A stretch of 64,000 nucleotides of DNA from Pseudomonas triticicola (GTDB lineage Bacteria; Pseudomonadota; Gammaproteobacteria; Pseudomonadales; Pseudomonadaceae). The DNA is taken from NCBI RefSeq assembly GCF_019145375.1, contig NZ_JAHSTX010000002.1:686001-750000 (forward strand), read 5' to 3'. The notes under the pieces are model-generated. The model was not told the origin of the DNA. It did no database searches and saw nothing but the letters and a program-made list of their open reading frames with translations. Positions 46,880-59,399 of this stretch are shown here, piece by piece; positions within the stretch are counted from its first letter, which is position 1, and the number at the start of each line of letters is the position of its first letter. A program made the position numbers and the translations under genes.

Positions 46880-47428
46880 ATGAACTCGCAAAGCATCATC
46901 GTCCCGAAAATCTCCACCCTGCCGGTGCACGAGCCCCGGGCGCGGGCGATCGTGCGCTGGCTGGTGCGCAAGAACATCATCGAAGAACAGCTGACCACCT
47001 GCGGCCGCACCGGCAACCGTATGGCGCACGCCATCGCTGATGGTGCTCGCGCCGTGGTGCTGTACCCCGAAGCGCTGCCGTTCGGCGAGCCGATCAACGG
47101 CCTGGAGATCGTCACCAAACGCTGCATCTACACACCGGCCAAGGGCTTTCTCGAGGAGGCCGGTTGCGCGCAGTGCCGCCGCGAAGTGGGTGAGGCGCTG
47201 TTCGAAAGTCTTGAAGACTGGTTTCCAGGCCGAACCGACAATTTCACCTGCCCGGAATGCGGGCACGAGGACGACATCAACGGCTTCCTGTTTTTGCAGG
47301 AATGCGCGTTTTCCAACCTCGGCTTCATTTTCAACAATTGGCTGGAGGCGGGGTTCAAGCAGAGCTTTATCGACGAGTTCGCCGATTGGCTCGATCAACC
47401 TGTCTCTTGGGTCAAGGTGGAGCTGTAG
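46880..47428 (+). CDS. Unknown protein with two CxxC zinc knuckles
   Basis: 182 residues, soluble. Cys pairs GCAQCRRE (about 94-97) and FTCPECGHEDDINGF (about 123-130), 29 residues apart, can form a zinc ribbon. The N-terminal part has TTCGRTGNRMAHAIADGAR. I do not recognise the family. It is conserved-looking in codon use and lies alone before guaB. Confidence 0.65.
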   Translation: MNSQSIIVPKISTLPVHEPRARAIVRWLVRKNIIEEQLTTCGRTGNRMAHAIADGARAVVLYPEALPFGEPINGLEIVTKRCIYTPAKGFLEEAGCAQCRREVGEALFESLEDWFPGRTDNFTCPECGHEDDINGFLFLQECAFSNLGFIFNNWLEAGFKQSFIDEFADWLDQPVSWVKVEL

Positions 47429-47455
47429 GGCCGGGCTTTTCCATCTATCAATTAG

Positions 47456-49003
<1,548 letters not shown>

Positions 49004-49028
49004 GGCTTCCAGCAAAACGTTAAATCAC

Positions 49029-49050
49029 CGGGGCTGTTCATTCAGCCCCG
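49029..49050 (+). other. Hairpin between guaB and guaA
   Basis: CGGGGCTG/CAGCCCCG, 8 bp, 6-base loop, followed by AGTTGTTTC. A weak intercistronic terminator or processing site. Confidence 0.5.
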
Positions 49051-49083
49051 AGTTGTTTCTGATTCACTACATGAGAATGAGTC

Positions 49084-50661
49084 ATGGCCCTCGACATTCA
49101 CGCTCACCGCATCCTGATCCTCGACTTCGGTTCGCAATACACCCAGCTGATTGCCCGCCGCGTGCGCGAGATCGGCGTGTATTGCGAACTGCACCCGTTC
49201 GACATGGACGAAGATGCGATCCGCGAATTCGCCCCTAAAGGCGTCATCCTCGCCGGCGGCCCCGAGTCCGTGCACGAAGCCAACAGCCCGCGCTGCCCGC
49301 AGGCGGTGTTCGACCTGGGCGTTCCGGTGTTCGGTATCTGCTACGGCATGCAGACCATGGCCGAGCAATTGGGCGGCAAGGTGGAAGGTTCCGAACTGCG
49401 TGAGTTCGGTTACGCCCGCGTTGACGTGGTCGGCAAGAGCCGCCTGCTCGACGGCATCGAAGACCACATCGACGCCGACGGCCTGTTCGGCCTCGACGTG
49501 TGGATGAGCCACGGGGACAAAGTCACGAAGATGCCGGAAGACTTCCACATCCTCGCCAGCACCCCAAGCTGCCCGATCGCCGGTATGTTCAACGACGACC
49601 GCGCTTACTACGGCGTGCAGTTCCACCCGGAAGTGACCCACACCAAGCAGGGCGGTCGCATCCTGTCGCGCTTCGTGCTCGACATCTGTGGCTGTGAAGC
49701 CCTGTGGACGCCGTCGAAGATCGCTGAAGACGCCATCGCCAACATCCGCGCCCAGGTCGGTACCGACAACGTGCTGCTGGGTCTGTCCGGCGGCGTTGAC
49801 TCCTCGGTGGTTGCCGCGCTGCTGCACAAGGCCATCGGCGACCAACTTACCTGCGTCTTCGTCGACAACGGCCTGCTGCGTCTGCACGAAGGCGAGCAAG
49901 TGATGGCCATGTTCGCCGAGAACATGGGCGTCAAGGTAATCCGCGCCAACGCTGAAGAGCAGTTCCTCAACAACCTGGCCGGCGAAGCCGACCCGGAGAA
50001 GAAGCGCAAGATCATCGGCCGCACCTTCATCGACGTGTTCGATGCCGAATCCTGCAAGCTGGACAACATCAAGTACCTCGCTCAGGGCACCATCTACCCG
50101 GACGTGATCGAGTCGGCTGGCGCGAAAAGCGGCAAGGCCCACGTGATCAAGTCGCACCACAACGTCGGTGGCCTGCCGGAAGAGATGAACCTGAAACTGG
50201 TCGAGCCCCTGCGCGAACTGTTCAAGGACGAAGTCCGTCGTCTCGGCCTGGAACTCGGCCTGCCGTACGACATGGTCTACCGTCACCCGTTCCCGGGTCC
50301 GGGCCTGGGCGTGCGCATCCTCGGTGAAGTGAAGAAGGAATACGCCGACCTGCTGCGTCGCGCCGACCACATCTTCATCGAAGAATTGCGCAAGGCCGAC
50401 TGGTACCACAAGGTCAGCCAGGCCTTCGTGGTGTTCCAGCCAGTCAAATCGGTCGGCGTGGTCGGCGATGGTCGTCGTTACGCCTGGGTCGTGGCCCTGC
50501 GTGCCGTAGAAACCATCGACTTCATGACCGCACGTTGGGCACACCTGCCTTACGAACTGCTGGAAACCGTTTCCGGCCGCATCATCAACGAAATCGAAGG
50601 CATCTCCCGCGTTACTTACGACGTGTCGAGCAAGCCGCCGGCGACGATTGAGTGGGAATGA
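49084..50661 (+). CDS. guaA: GMP synthase (glutamine-hydrolysing)
   Basis: 525 residues. GATase domain with Cys in [10 protein letters not shown] and the His-Glu pair in [10 protein letters not shown]; the ATP-PPase loop [15 protein letters not shown]-terminal dimer domain ending [15 protein letters not shown]. Turns XMP into GMP. Confidence 0.98.
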   Translation: MALDIHAHRILILDFGSQYTQLIARRVREIGVYCELHPFDMDEDAIREFAPKGVILAGGPESVHEANSPRCPQAVFDLGVPVFGICYGMQTMAEQLGGKVEGSELREFGYARVDVVGKSRLLDGIEDHIDADGLFGLDVWMSHGDKVTKMPEDFHILASTPSCPIAGMFNDDRAYYGVQFHPEVTHTKQGGRILSRFVLDICGCEALWTPSKIAEDAIANIRAQVGTDNVLLGLSGGVDSSVVAALLHKAIGDQLTCVFVDNGLLRLHEGEQVMAMFAENMGVKVIRANAEEQFLNNLAGEADPEKKRKIIGRTFIDVFDAESCKLDNIKYLAQGTIYPDVIESAGAKSGKAHVIKSHHNVGGLPEEMNLKLVEPLRELFKDEVRRLGLELGLPYDMVYRHPFPGPGLGVRILGEVKKEYADLLRRADHIFIEELRKADWYHKVSQAFVVFQPVKSVGVVGDGRRYAWVVALRAVETIDFMTARWAHLPYELLETVSGRIINEIEGISRVTYDVSSKPPATIEWE

Positions 50662-50683
50662 TCCTGCTGCGGTTCGAATAACG

Positions 50684-50715
50684 AAAAACCCTTGGCGTGA
50701 AGCCAAGGGTTTTTT
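50684..50715. terminator. Bidirectional terminator between guaA and the toxin-like gene
   Basis: AAAAACCCTTGGC and GCCAAGGGTTTTT (13 bp) with a 6-base loop, T run on both strands. Confidence 0.92.
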
Positions 50716-50738
50716 CGTTTCAGCACCCTGAAAACAGC

Positions 50739-53700
50739 TCAGGCGGGTAAACGACTTTGCAGGGTCATGCCGAGCTCGATCAGGCGCTCGGCTACTGCGG
50801 TGATGTCGCGGAAGACCATGCCGGTGATGCGGCGCATCGACGGGTCCCAGATATAGAACTGGCCATCTGCGGTGCAATGCACCCTTGTTTGCACGATGTT
50901 GCTGGCACTGTTGCGCCGCACGAGTGTGTATGTGTTGGGCTCTGTTTTGCGTATCACGAACATGCCATTGCGATGCAGAAGTTTTTCCAGCGTTGCGTCA
51001 TTCCATTGCGGCACAGGCGCCTTGACCTGCAACCGCAGGTCAGCGAACAGAGGATCGAAGGAGTTGCTTGTCGTCGCCCCGTTGTGAAACGGACCGCGAG
51101 CGACTTCCACTCCCGGGTCAATCCTGACGTCGGCTGCCTCGTCGGGCCAGACTTCTTCGATGCGCAAACCGATACCGCCCCTGAGTTCGCTTATGCCTGG
51201 CAGATCTCTGAACGTATTGGTATTCGTGGCATCGACCAGAGCCACCCACTTGCCGGGTCTGTTGAGCAGCATGTCGCGCTCCATGATCTGCGTTGCCAGG
51301 CGGGTCTTGATCATCTGCTCTTCGATCGAAGTGAGCGGGACTTTCAGCGTGCAGGTTTGTGCTGCGTCCAGTCCATGGACCCGGACGCCATTGGCCTGGG
51401 CAGACCTGATCAATTGGAGCATGTTGAACCGGTTCTCAGGGTCGGTACCCAGGCTGGACAAATAGGTAGTGAGGTCTTCTGACATGTCTCCCGACAGGTA
51501 GAAGTGGTTGAGGTCATCCTGGGCGAAATCACTCACCAATCCGCGCACGTAGAGCGTTCTGATATGCCGCGCGAACGTTGGCATGTTCTCGATCATGAAG
51601 CGCATGCTGGCGATGCGATCAAGGGTTTCACCGACCGCCAATCCATCGGTACTGGCAAACGTCAGATCTATCAGCTCTTCGGTCTGCATCACGGGATTGA
51701 TTTGCGGAATGAGCGGCCGTCCCGGCAGATTTGTCCATTTCAGCTCTCGAAAGAATTCTCCGGCATTGTTCAACAGTGCTGTTCGTTGTTCGCCGAAATG
51801 CGCCTGGTAACGGTCGGTAGCCAGCAAATAGCGGCGTCCGGCACTTGTTGACTCGGCAGAAGCGTTGGGCAAGTTCATTGCCCATCTCCTCATTCCGGGT
51901 TTTTCCGTCTCTGAGATACCTTTGAGCTTCGTAACCGGGCGTAGTGGACACGGAACGCCTGGAAGCGGTTCGACGTGTGGCAGGTCCACCGATGGCGTTG
52001 CCTCAATTGAACTCACATCAGACTCCGGCAAACACGCCTTGCCCACGCATTGACCGCCTCCGCGCAGCCGCAGCGCTGGCATGCGCTCCCACTTGCCGGC
52101 GCTTGCCAGGCGGACCGGCAACGAATAAGCGAACTGATTGGGGCGCTCGGGATTGATGATTGCCCAGTTGCCACCGTCCTGCGAGTCGGCGAAGTAGCGC
52201 ACGTAATAGGCGTCGCCATCCATTTCGATGGCATAACCTGGCTCTTTGTCGAGGCGGTAGATGCCTTCGTATTTCCCCGGTGTCGCCTCTACGGAATGTT
52301 GCGCAAGTAACTCGTTGCATCGATAGCCGGCAGGTACTGTTGGAAAAGTCGAACCTTGCCGTATAGCAGGCGTAATCAAGGGCTCAGTGGCGTCGCCGAA
52401 TGCCGCCCCGCCGGGGATCTCGTTTGCCAACTCGCTGCTTGCTTCTTCAGCCGCTGTGACGGGCGGCGGATCCACAGGTGGCAATAATCGCGTGTCAGCC
52501 GAGGCAAGCTCGACCAGCCCGCGCATCTCTTCAGCCTCGGCGTACTCGACCTGTGGTCCAACTTCCAGTTGCGCGCCGGTGCCAATCAGGAACGGCACAT
52601 TGAACACGGTTTCGATAGCGCTTAGCACTGCACCGATCACCCCGGCTCTACGCTCGCTCGCCGTAATGCCGTTGATCGCCTGATCGATGTTCAGCCCCAT
52701 GTTGGCGATGCCCGCGCCAATCAACGGCAAAGCTGCAGGCCAGCCCACGGCCGCCATCGGGCCGAACACCTTCAAGCCGGCGCTCAGATAGCCGGTCCAG
52801 AGTTTCTTGCGCAGAACACTATTGGACGTGAGCACCAGATGCGCCTCGGCAGCCATGCCCGCGCGAGTCGAATTGCTCAACCAGGTGAAGGCGTCACCGC
52901 TGATCGCAACGTTGCTGCGGTTGATCATCCGGTGATCGCTGTGGCCCCAGGTGCTCACCAGGCGGTTCATCAGATCAGTGAGGTTCTCGGTGATGTGATT
53001 GCTGTCAGCCAGCGAGAAGTGCTTGAGAAACAAAGGGCGTTTCTGCTCTGAATTCATCTGTTCGAGCAACCACCAGTGCAGATCCGCCGCAGTGTCCATC
53101 AGCCGAAAGGCCTGGGCTTGTCCCGGCAGGTAAAGGGTCTGCCGGCCACTGTCTTCGACCAGACGCAGCACGTTGGTGGCGACATGACCGTCCAGATCCA
53201 GCGTGCGCACCTGCGCGCCGACCGGGTACGTCGATCGGAGCATTTGCAGGGTTACCGGCCAGGTCACGGGGCCGATCAGCGAGGTGACGATGCGTTGAAA
53301 ATCATTGCCGTCAACGTCCCCTTGTTGCAGTGCCTGCAACACCTGACTGAGGAAGCTGCACTTGGCCAGGGCGCGGAAATCTTCCGACGAGGTTTGCCAG
53401 AATTTGGCCAATTGACCGCTGTAGCGTGCGCTGAAATCAACGGCCCAGAATGCCTTCAGCACATCGCTGCCAAGCAGTCGCACTTCGTTGCTCTGATTGA
53501 AATTCTCCGCGTCCGGGCCATCCGAGTAGAAGCCACAGTAAAGGCCCAGCAAATCTGCGTTGTCTTGATCGGTGGCGCGAAATCGATGAATGACCAGTTG
53601 CGTGAGGGTGAGCGTTTCATAAGGCTTTTCCAGCAAGTGTTCCCAACCGGTAAAGGTCAGCGTGCTGCTTTGCGCCGTTTTGAATCGATGGAAATAAACC

Positions 53701-53879
53701 TGATCGGGATCGAGGCCGGATAGCCCTTTGTCGGTCAGCAGTTCGATCGCAACTTGCCTGGCCTCATCGAGCAGACTTGGGCAGTTCTGCACAATGGTCG
53801 TGGCGATGGCTTTGAGGGCGGTTTTGTCCGCTGCGTTTGGCAGCAGACGACGTTCGGGAGCGGTCATGCGGGTGTTCAT
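50739..53879 (-). CDS. Large toxin-like protein (dermonecrotic-toxin N-terminus, Tiki/ChaN-like effector domain)
   Basis: 1046 residues. The first 350 residues match the N-terminal region of Pseudomonas dermonecrotic-toxin-like proteins. A hydrophobic stretch (about 366-432) follows, which may insert in membranes. Residues about 735-920 look like the membrane-targeted Tiki/ChaN-type effector of such toxins (GLAVGETLDRIASMRFMIENM, VRVHGLDA, KWVALVDATNTNTF). Known homologues, from memory, have GE(S/T)H in the first motif; here it is GETL (750-753), so activity may be lost. No signal peptide. Third positions are less GC-rich than in guaA. Confidence 0.72.
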   Translation of the reverse strand: MNTRMTAPERRLLPNAADKTALKAIATTIVQNCPSLLDEARQVAIELLTDKGLSGLDPDQVYFHRFKTAQSSTLTFTGWEHLLEKPYETLTLTQLVIHRFRATDQDNADLLGLYCGFYSDGPDAENFNQSNEVRLLGSDVLKAFWAVDFSARYSGQLAKFWQTSSEDFRALAKCSFLSQVLQALQQGDVDGNDFQRIVTSLIGPVTWPVTLQMLRSTYPVGAQVRTLDLDGHVATNVLRLVEDSGRQTLYLPGQAQAFRLMDTAADLHWWLLEQMNSEQKRPLFLKHFSLADSNHITENLTDLMNRLVSTWGHSDHRMINRSNVAISGDAFTWLSNSTRAGMAAEAHLVLTSNSVLRKKLWTGYLSAGLKVFGPMAAVGWPAALPLIGAGIANMGLNIDQAINGITASERRAGVIGAVLSAIETVFNVPFLIGTGAQLEVGPQVEYAEAEEMRGLVELASADTRLLPPVDPPPVTAAEEASSELANEIPGGAAFGDATEPLITPAIRQGSTFPTVPAGYRCNELLAQHSVEATPGKYEGIYRLDKEPGYAIEMDGDAYYVRYFADSQDGGNWAIINPERPNQFAYSLPVRLASAGKWERMPALRLRGGGQCVGKACLPESDVSSIEATPSVDLPHVEPLPGVPCPLRPVTKLKGISETEKPGMRRWAMNLPNASAESTSAGRRYLLATDRYQAHFGEQRTALLNNAGEFFRELKWTNLPGRPLIPQINPVMQTEELIDLTFASTDGLAVGETLDRIASMRFMIENMPTFARHIRTLYVRGLVSDFAQDDLNHFYLSGDMSEDLTTYLSSLGTDPENRFNMLQLIRSAQANGVRVHGLDAAQTCTLKVPLTSIEEQMIKTRLATQIMERDMLLNRPGKWVALVDATNTNTFRDLPGISELRGGIGLRIEEVWPDEAADVRIDPGVEVARGPFHNGATTSNSFDPLFADLRLQVKAPVPQWNDATLEKLLHRNGMFVIRKTEPNTYTLVRRNSASNIVQTRVHCTADGQFYIWDPSMRRITGMVFRDITAVAERLIELGMTLQSRLPA

Positions 53880-53966
53880 CCTTGAGGCAAAGGTCGAGGA
53901 TGACCGATGCGCTCAAGGGGAGGGTGTTACCCGGCTATCGCGTGTTGCGTATCGAAAGATATTGCC

Positions 53967-54671
53967 TCAGCGCCGCGCCACATCCGAAAAGTAGAACTTG
54001 TCCAGCGTATGCCGCGATTCGGTGTACTCGAACTGGCGGCCGTCCTGCAGGAAGGTCTGATTGCTGACCACGATGACATGGCTCTGGCCGTCGAGGTCCA
54101 GATGGTGGTGGTCGTCCTTGCTGCACGGTACGGCTTCGATGGTGCGCTGGGCGTAGGCGATCTGCAGTTGCAGGGTCTGTTCGATGTGGGCGTAGATCGA
54201 ATGTTCGGCGATGTCTGCTGACAGGTCGGGAATCACCTCGCTGACGAAGTGGTTGATGTCGAGGATGACGCGTTTGCCGTCGATGCGCCGCACCCGTTTG
54301 ATCCGGGTGATCGAGCTGCCGGGCTCGGCATTGATATGTTCAAGCAATCCACCTTCAAGCGGCACCTGACACATCTCGACCACTTCGGTGCTGACATCGT
54401 TGCCCAGTCGCGGGTGGGTCTCCTGAAAACTGACGATGCCGCCGAGCTGGAATTCGATCGGGTTGGTCGACAGCACGAACGCGCCTTTGCCGTGAATCTT
54501 CTGAGCGAAACCGCGCTCCTGCAATTGGTCGATAGCCTTGCGCACCGTGCCACGGCTGGCCTGATAGGTGTCCATCAGTTCGGTTTCGGAAGGCAGCCGG
54601 GCGCCGCGCTCCAGGCGCTGGGTGGTGATGCTGGCAAGCAAATCGCTGTAGATCTGGTTGTATTTGCTCAT
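53967..54671 (-). CDS. treR: Trehalose operon repressor TreR (GntR/UTRA)
   Basis: 234 residues. GntR winged helix (LPSETELMDTYQASRGTVRKAIDQL in part, about 27-53) and a UTRA effector domain binding trehalose-6-phosphate (inference; known for B. subtilis TreR). Divergent from the PTS operon, with two identical palindromes between them. Confidence 0.93.
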   Translation of the reverse strand: MSKYNQIYSDLLASITTQRLERGARLPSETELMDTYQASRGTVRKAIDQLQERGFAQKIHGKGAFVLSTNPIEFQLGGIVSFQETHPRLGNDVSTEVVEMCQVPLEGGLLEHINAEPGSSITRIKRVRRIDGKRVILDINHFVSEVIPDLSADIAEHSIYAHIEQTLQLQIAYAQRTIEAVPCSKDDHHHLDLDGQSHVIVVSNQTFLQDGRQFEYTESRHTLDKFYFSDVARR

Positions 54672-54809
54672 GGCTGGACTCTGTGCCGACGGTGCTCAAA
54701 ACCCCGAACCTTAAGGGCAGGGTAGGGGTTTGTCCATGCGGACGAAGGAAAACATCTTAGGTCAGAGTAGGAAGAATCCGCGTTTTTCTGACGTTCATCC
54801 ACGGATGCA

Positions 54810-54827
54810 AACTCGTACAGACGAGTT
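54810..54827 (+). promoter_or_regulatory. TreR operator 1
   Basis: AACTCGTACAGACGAGTT, a near-perfect palindrome of the GntR type. The second copy is centred 26 bases downstream. Confidence 0.85.
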
Positions 54828-54828
54828 G

Positions 54829-54857
54829 TTGCATTAACTCGTACAGACGAGTATTCT
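54829..54857 (+). promoter_or_regulatory. treB promoter overlapping the operators
   Basis: TTGCAT (54829-54834), 17 bases, TATTCT (54852-54857). Operator 1 ends just before the -35 and operator 2 fills the spacer, so a bound repressor blocks polymerase. Confidence 0.65.
54836..54853 (+). promoter_or_regulatory. TreR operator 2
   Basis: AACTCGTACAGACGAGTA, the same 17 bases as operator 1. Confidence 0.85.
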
Positions 54858-54906
54858 TCCTCTCGGCGTGCTGCCAATAACAACAATCCACGACGGAAGA
54901 ACAAGC

Positions 54907-56349
54907 ATGAGCCATGACTACCCGAACATCGCCAAGGAGCTGCTGGAAAGCCTCGGTGGCCGTGACAACATCGAGCAAGCGGCGCATTGCGTCACGCGTT
55001 TGCGCCTGGCGCTGAAGAACCCCGCGCTGGTGAATGTGGCCGCGCTCAACAGCGTCGATCTGGTCAAGGGTTCGTTTTTCACCGGCGGGTTGTATCAGGT
55101 GGTCATCGGCCCCGGTGATGTTGAAAAGGTTTACGCCGAACTGCGCCAGCAGACAGGCCTTGCGGCATCGACCATCGCCGACGTTAAACAGAAAAGCGCC
55201 GAGAAGATAAACGCCATGCAGCGGCTGGTGCGGGTGTTTTCCGATGTGTTCATGCCGATCCTGCCGGCGCTGATCATTGCCGGCCTGTTGATGGGCATCA
55301 ACAACCTGCTCGGCGCCAAGGGCATGTTCATTGAGGGCCAGACTCTGCTCGATGCCTATCCCAACCTCGACGGGTTGTGGAGCCTTATCAATCTGATGGC
55401 CAACACCTCGTTCGTGTTCCTGCCGGCGCTGGTGGGCTGGTCGGCAGCCAAGCGTTTCGGTGGCAGCGAAATCCTCGGCATCGTCCTCGGTTTGATGCTG
55501 GTGCACCCGGACCTGCTCAACGCCTGGAATTACGGCAAGGCGGTGGCCGGGCTGGATGGGCAGCAACTGCCGTACTTCGACATCCTCGGCCTGTTCCAGG
55601 TGGAAAAGGTCGGTTACCAAGGGCAGATCCTGCCGATCCTGCTGGCAGCCTATGTCATGAGCGTGATCGAAAAATGGCTGCGCGCACGCGTGCCCAACGC
55701 GGTGCAGTTGCTGGTGGTGCCAATCACTACCATCGTTGTCACTGGCGTGCTGGCGTTGGCGATCATCGGCCCGGTGACCCGGCATATCGGCATCTACATC
55801 ACCGAAGGGCTGGTGATGCTGTTCGATCTGGCGCCGTTGGTGGGCGGTCTGATTTTCGGCCTGCTATATGCGCCCCTGGTGATCACCGGCATGCACCACA
55901 TGTTCCTCGCCGTGGACCTGCAACTGATTTCCAGCCAGGGCGGCACATTCATCTGGCCGATGATTGTCATGTCCAATCTGGCGCAGGGCAGTGCGGCCCT
56001 GGCGGTGTTCTGGATGACGCGCAATGCGCGGGACAAGAGCATGGCCTCGACCTCGGCGATTTCTGCGTATTTCGGCATCACCGAGCCGGCGATGTTCGGC
56101 GTCAACCTGCGCTACAAGTTTCCGTTTTACGCCGCGCTGGCCGGTTCCGCGCTGGGTTGCATGTTCCTCTCGCTGAACAAGATCCAGGCCTCGGCCATCG
56201 GCGTCGGTGGCTTGCCCGGTTTCATCTCGATCGTTCCGCAATTCATCCCGATGTTCGTCATCGGGATGCTGATCGCCATGCTCGTGCCGTTTGCCCTGAC
56301 CTGCGTGCTGAGCATGAAGATCGTCCGTCCGGGTTACCGGGTTGCCTGA
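54907..56349 (+). CDS. treB: Trehalose PTS permease EIIBC
   Basis: 480 residues. EIIB domain (1-85) with the phosphocysteine Cys28 in AAHCVTRLRL, then an EIIC membrane domain of about ten helices (from about 110; LPALIIAGLLMGINN, TGMHHMFLAVDLQL, ISAYFGITEPAMFGVNLRYKFPF in part). It lacks an EIIA domain; the fused EIIA-HPr-EI protein of this locus should supply phosphate. Takes trehalose in as trehalose-6-phosphate. Confidence 0.94.
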   Translation: MSHDYPNIAKELLESLGGRDNIEQAAHCVTRLRLALKNPALVNVAALNSVDLVKGSFFTGGLYQVVIGPGDVEKVYAELRQQTGLAASTIADVKQKSAEKINAMQRLVRVFSDVFMPILPALIIAGLLMGINNLLGAKGMFIEGQTLLDAYPNLDGLWSLINLMANTSFVFLPALVGWSAAKRFGGSEILGIVLGLMLVHPDLLNAWNYGKAVAGLDGQQLPYFDILGLFQVEKVGYQGQILPILLAAYVMSVIEKWLRARVPNAVQLLVVPITTIVVTGVLALAIIGPVTRHIGIYITEGLVMLFDLAPLVGGLIFGLLYAPLVITGMHHMFLAVDLQLISSQGGTFIWPMIVMSNLAQGSAALAVFWMTRNARDKSMASTSAISAYFGITEPAMFGVNLRYKFPFYAALAGSALGCMFLSLNKIQASAIGVGGLPGFISIVPQFIPMFVIGMLIAMLVPFALTCVLSMKIVRPGYRVA

Positions 56350-56370
56350 AATCAATAAAGGAGTCGCGCC

Positions 56371-58017
56371 ATGCAAGACTGGCAACGTTCGGTGATCTAC
56401 CAGATCTACCCGAAGAGCTTTCACAGCCATGCGGGCAACGCCACTGGCGATCTGCTCGGCATCGTCGCCAAGCTCGATTACCTGCAATGGCTGGGGGTCG
56501 ATTACCTGTGGATCACGCCGTTCCTGCGCTCGCCGCAACGCGACAACGGCTACGACATCAGCGACTACTACGCGGTCGATCCGAGTTACGGCAGCATGGC
56601 CGACTGTGAACTGCTGATCGCCGAAGCGGGCAAACGCGGGATCAAGCTGATGCTCGACATCGTGGTCAACCACACCTCGATCGAGCACGTGTGGTTCCAG
56701 CAGGCCCGCAGCAGCCTCGACAACCCTTACCGCGACTTCTATATCTGGCGCGACCAGCCGAACAACTGGGAATCCAAATTCGGCGGCTCGGCCTGGGAGT
56801 ACGAAGCGCAGACCGGCCAGTATTACCTGCACCTGTTCGACCACACCCAGGCCGACCTCAATTGGGACAACCCCAAGGTCCGCGATGAAGTGTTCAAGAT
56901 GATGCGTTTCTGGCGCGACAAAGGCGTCGGTGGCTTTCGTCTGGACGTGATCAACCTGATCTCGAAGCCGGCGGAATTCCCCGAGGACGACAGCGATGGT
57001 CGGCGCTTCTACACCGACGGGCCGAACGTGCATGCGTACTTGCAGCAAATGCACCGCGAAGTCTTCCAAGGGCATGAGCTGATCAACGTCGGCGAAATGT
57101 CCTCGACCCGCCTCGAACACTGCATTCGTTACTCCAATCCGCAGTCGAAAGAACTGTCGATGACCTTCAACTTTCATCACCTGAAGGTCGATTACCCGAA
57201 TCTGCAGAAATGGGTGCGCGCCGATTTCGATTTCCTCCAGCTCAAGCAGATTCTCTCCGACTGGCAGACCGGCATGCAGGCGGGTGGTGGCTGGAATGCG
57301 CTGTTCTGGTGTAATCACGATCAGCCGCGCGTGGTCTCGCGATTCGGCAACGACGGCGAATACCGCGAGCTGTCGGCGAAGATGCTCGGCACTGCGCTGC
57401 ACTTTCTGCAGGGCACGCCCTTCGTTTATCAGGGCGAAGAATTGGGAATGACCAATCCGGGGTTCGAGAGCATCGAGCAATACCGTGACGTCGAAACCCT
57501 GAATATCTTTCGCCTCAAGCGTGAAGCCGGCACCAGCGACCTCGACAACATGGCGGCGATCATGCAGAAGTCCCGCGACAACGGGCGCACGCCGATGCAC
57601 TGGCACGCCGGGCACAACGCCGGCTTCACGCGCAGCGAACCATGGATTGGTGTGTCGGCCAATGCCGCCCAGATCAATGTCGCGCATCAACTGCACGACC
57701 CGGAATCGGTGCTGCATCACTATCGGCGCCTGATCGCTTTACGCCGCACTGAAGCGTTGATCTGCGATGGCATCTATCGCCAGTTGTTGCCGGAGCATCC
57801 ACAGGTCTGGGCGTACCTGCGCGAGGGGACGGGAGAACGCTTGTTAGTGGTGAACAACTTCTATGGCACCGCCTGTGAAGTCGAGCTACCGGCATTGACC
57901 GACGAAGCCCAGGAGCAGCGCCTGTTGATCAGCAACTACCCGGACTGCCCGCAACGCTCGCGTTTGCTGCAGTTGCGACCTTACGAATCCTTCGTGCTGC
58001 ACCTGACCGACCCCTGA
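56371..58017 (+). CDS. treC: Trehalose-6-phosphate hydrolase
   Basis: 548 residues, GH13. Barrel motifs DIVVNHTSIEHVW, GFRLDVINLISK (nucleophile Asp), INVGEMSS (acid Glu) and WCNHDQPRVVSRFG. Cleaves trehalose-6-phosphate to glucose and glucose-6-phosphate. 21 bases after treB, AAAGGAG before the ATG. Confidence 0.95.
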   Translation: MQDWQRSVIYQIYPKSFHSHAGNATGDLLGIVAKLDYLQWLGVDYLWITPFLRSPQRDNGYDISDYYAVDPSYGSMADCELLIAEAGKRGIKLMLDIVVNHTSIEHVWFQQARSSLDNPYRDFYIWRDQPNNWESKFGGSAWEYEAQTGQYYLHLFDHTQADLNWDNPKVRDEVFKMMRFWRDKGVGGFRLDVINLISKPAEFPEDDSDGRRFYTDGPNVHAYLQQMHREVFQGHELINVGEMSSTRLEHCIRYSNPQSKELSMTFNFHHLKVDYPNLQKWVRADFDFLQLKQILSDWQTGMQAGGGWNALFWCNHDQPRVVSRFGNDGEYRELSAKMLGTALHFLQGTPFVYQGEELGMTNPGFESIEQYRDVETLNIFRLKREAGTSDLDNMAAIMQKSRDNGRTPMHWHAGHNAGFTRSEPWIGVSANAAQINVAHQLHDPESVLHHYRRLIALRRTEALICDGIYRQLLPEHPQVWAYLREGTGERLLVVNNFYGTACEVELPALTDEAQEQRLLISNYPDCPQRSRLLQLRPYESFVLHLTDP

Positions 58018-58107
58018 TTCTTTAACTGAATAACAACCTTTGAAAAAAACACGCAGAACGCTGCGCGGGGGATCTGTGCGCGCTGAATTCCTGCAACCAC
58101 ACAATAA

Positions 58108-59349
<1,242 letters not shown>

Positions 59350-59399
59350 GCAAAGCGGCTGCGACCGCTCATTCAATGAATACAAGCTCAGGTGATGTC

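Noticed and set aside
49042..50877. 611-codon open frame antisense to guaA
   Set aside because: Shadow of guaA codon bias; includes the guaA terminator.
55864..57720. 618-codon open frame antisense to treB and treC
   Set aside because: Spans two real genes and their gap on the other strand.
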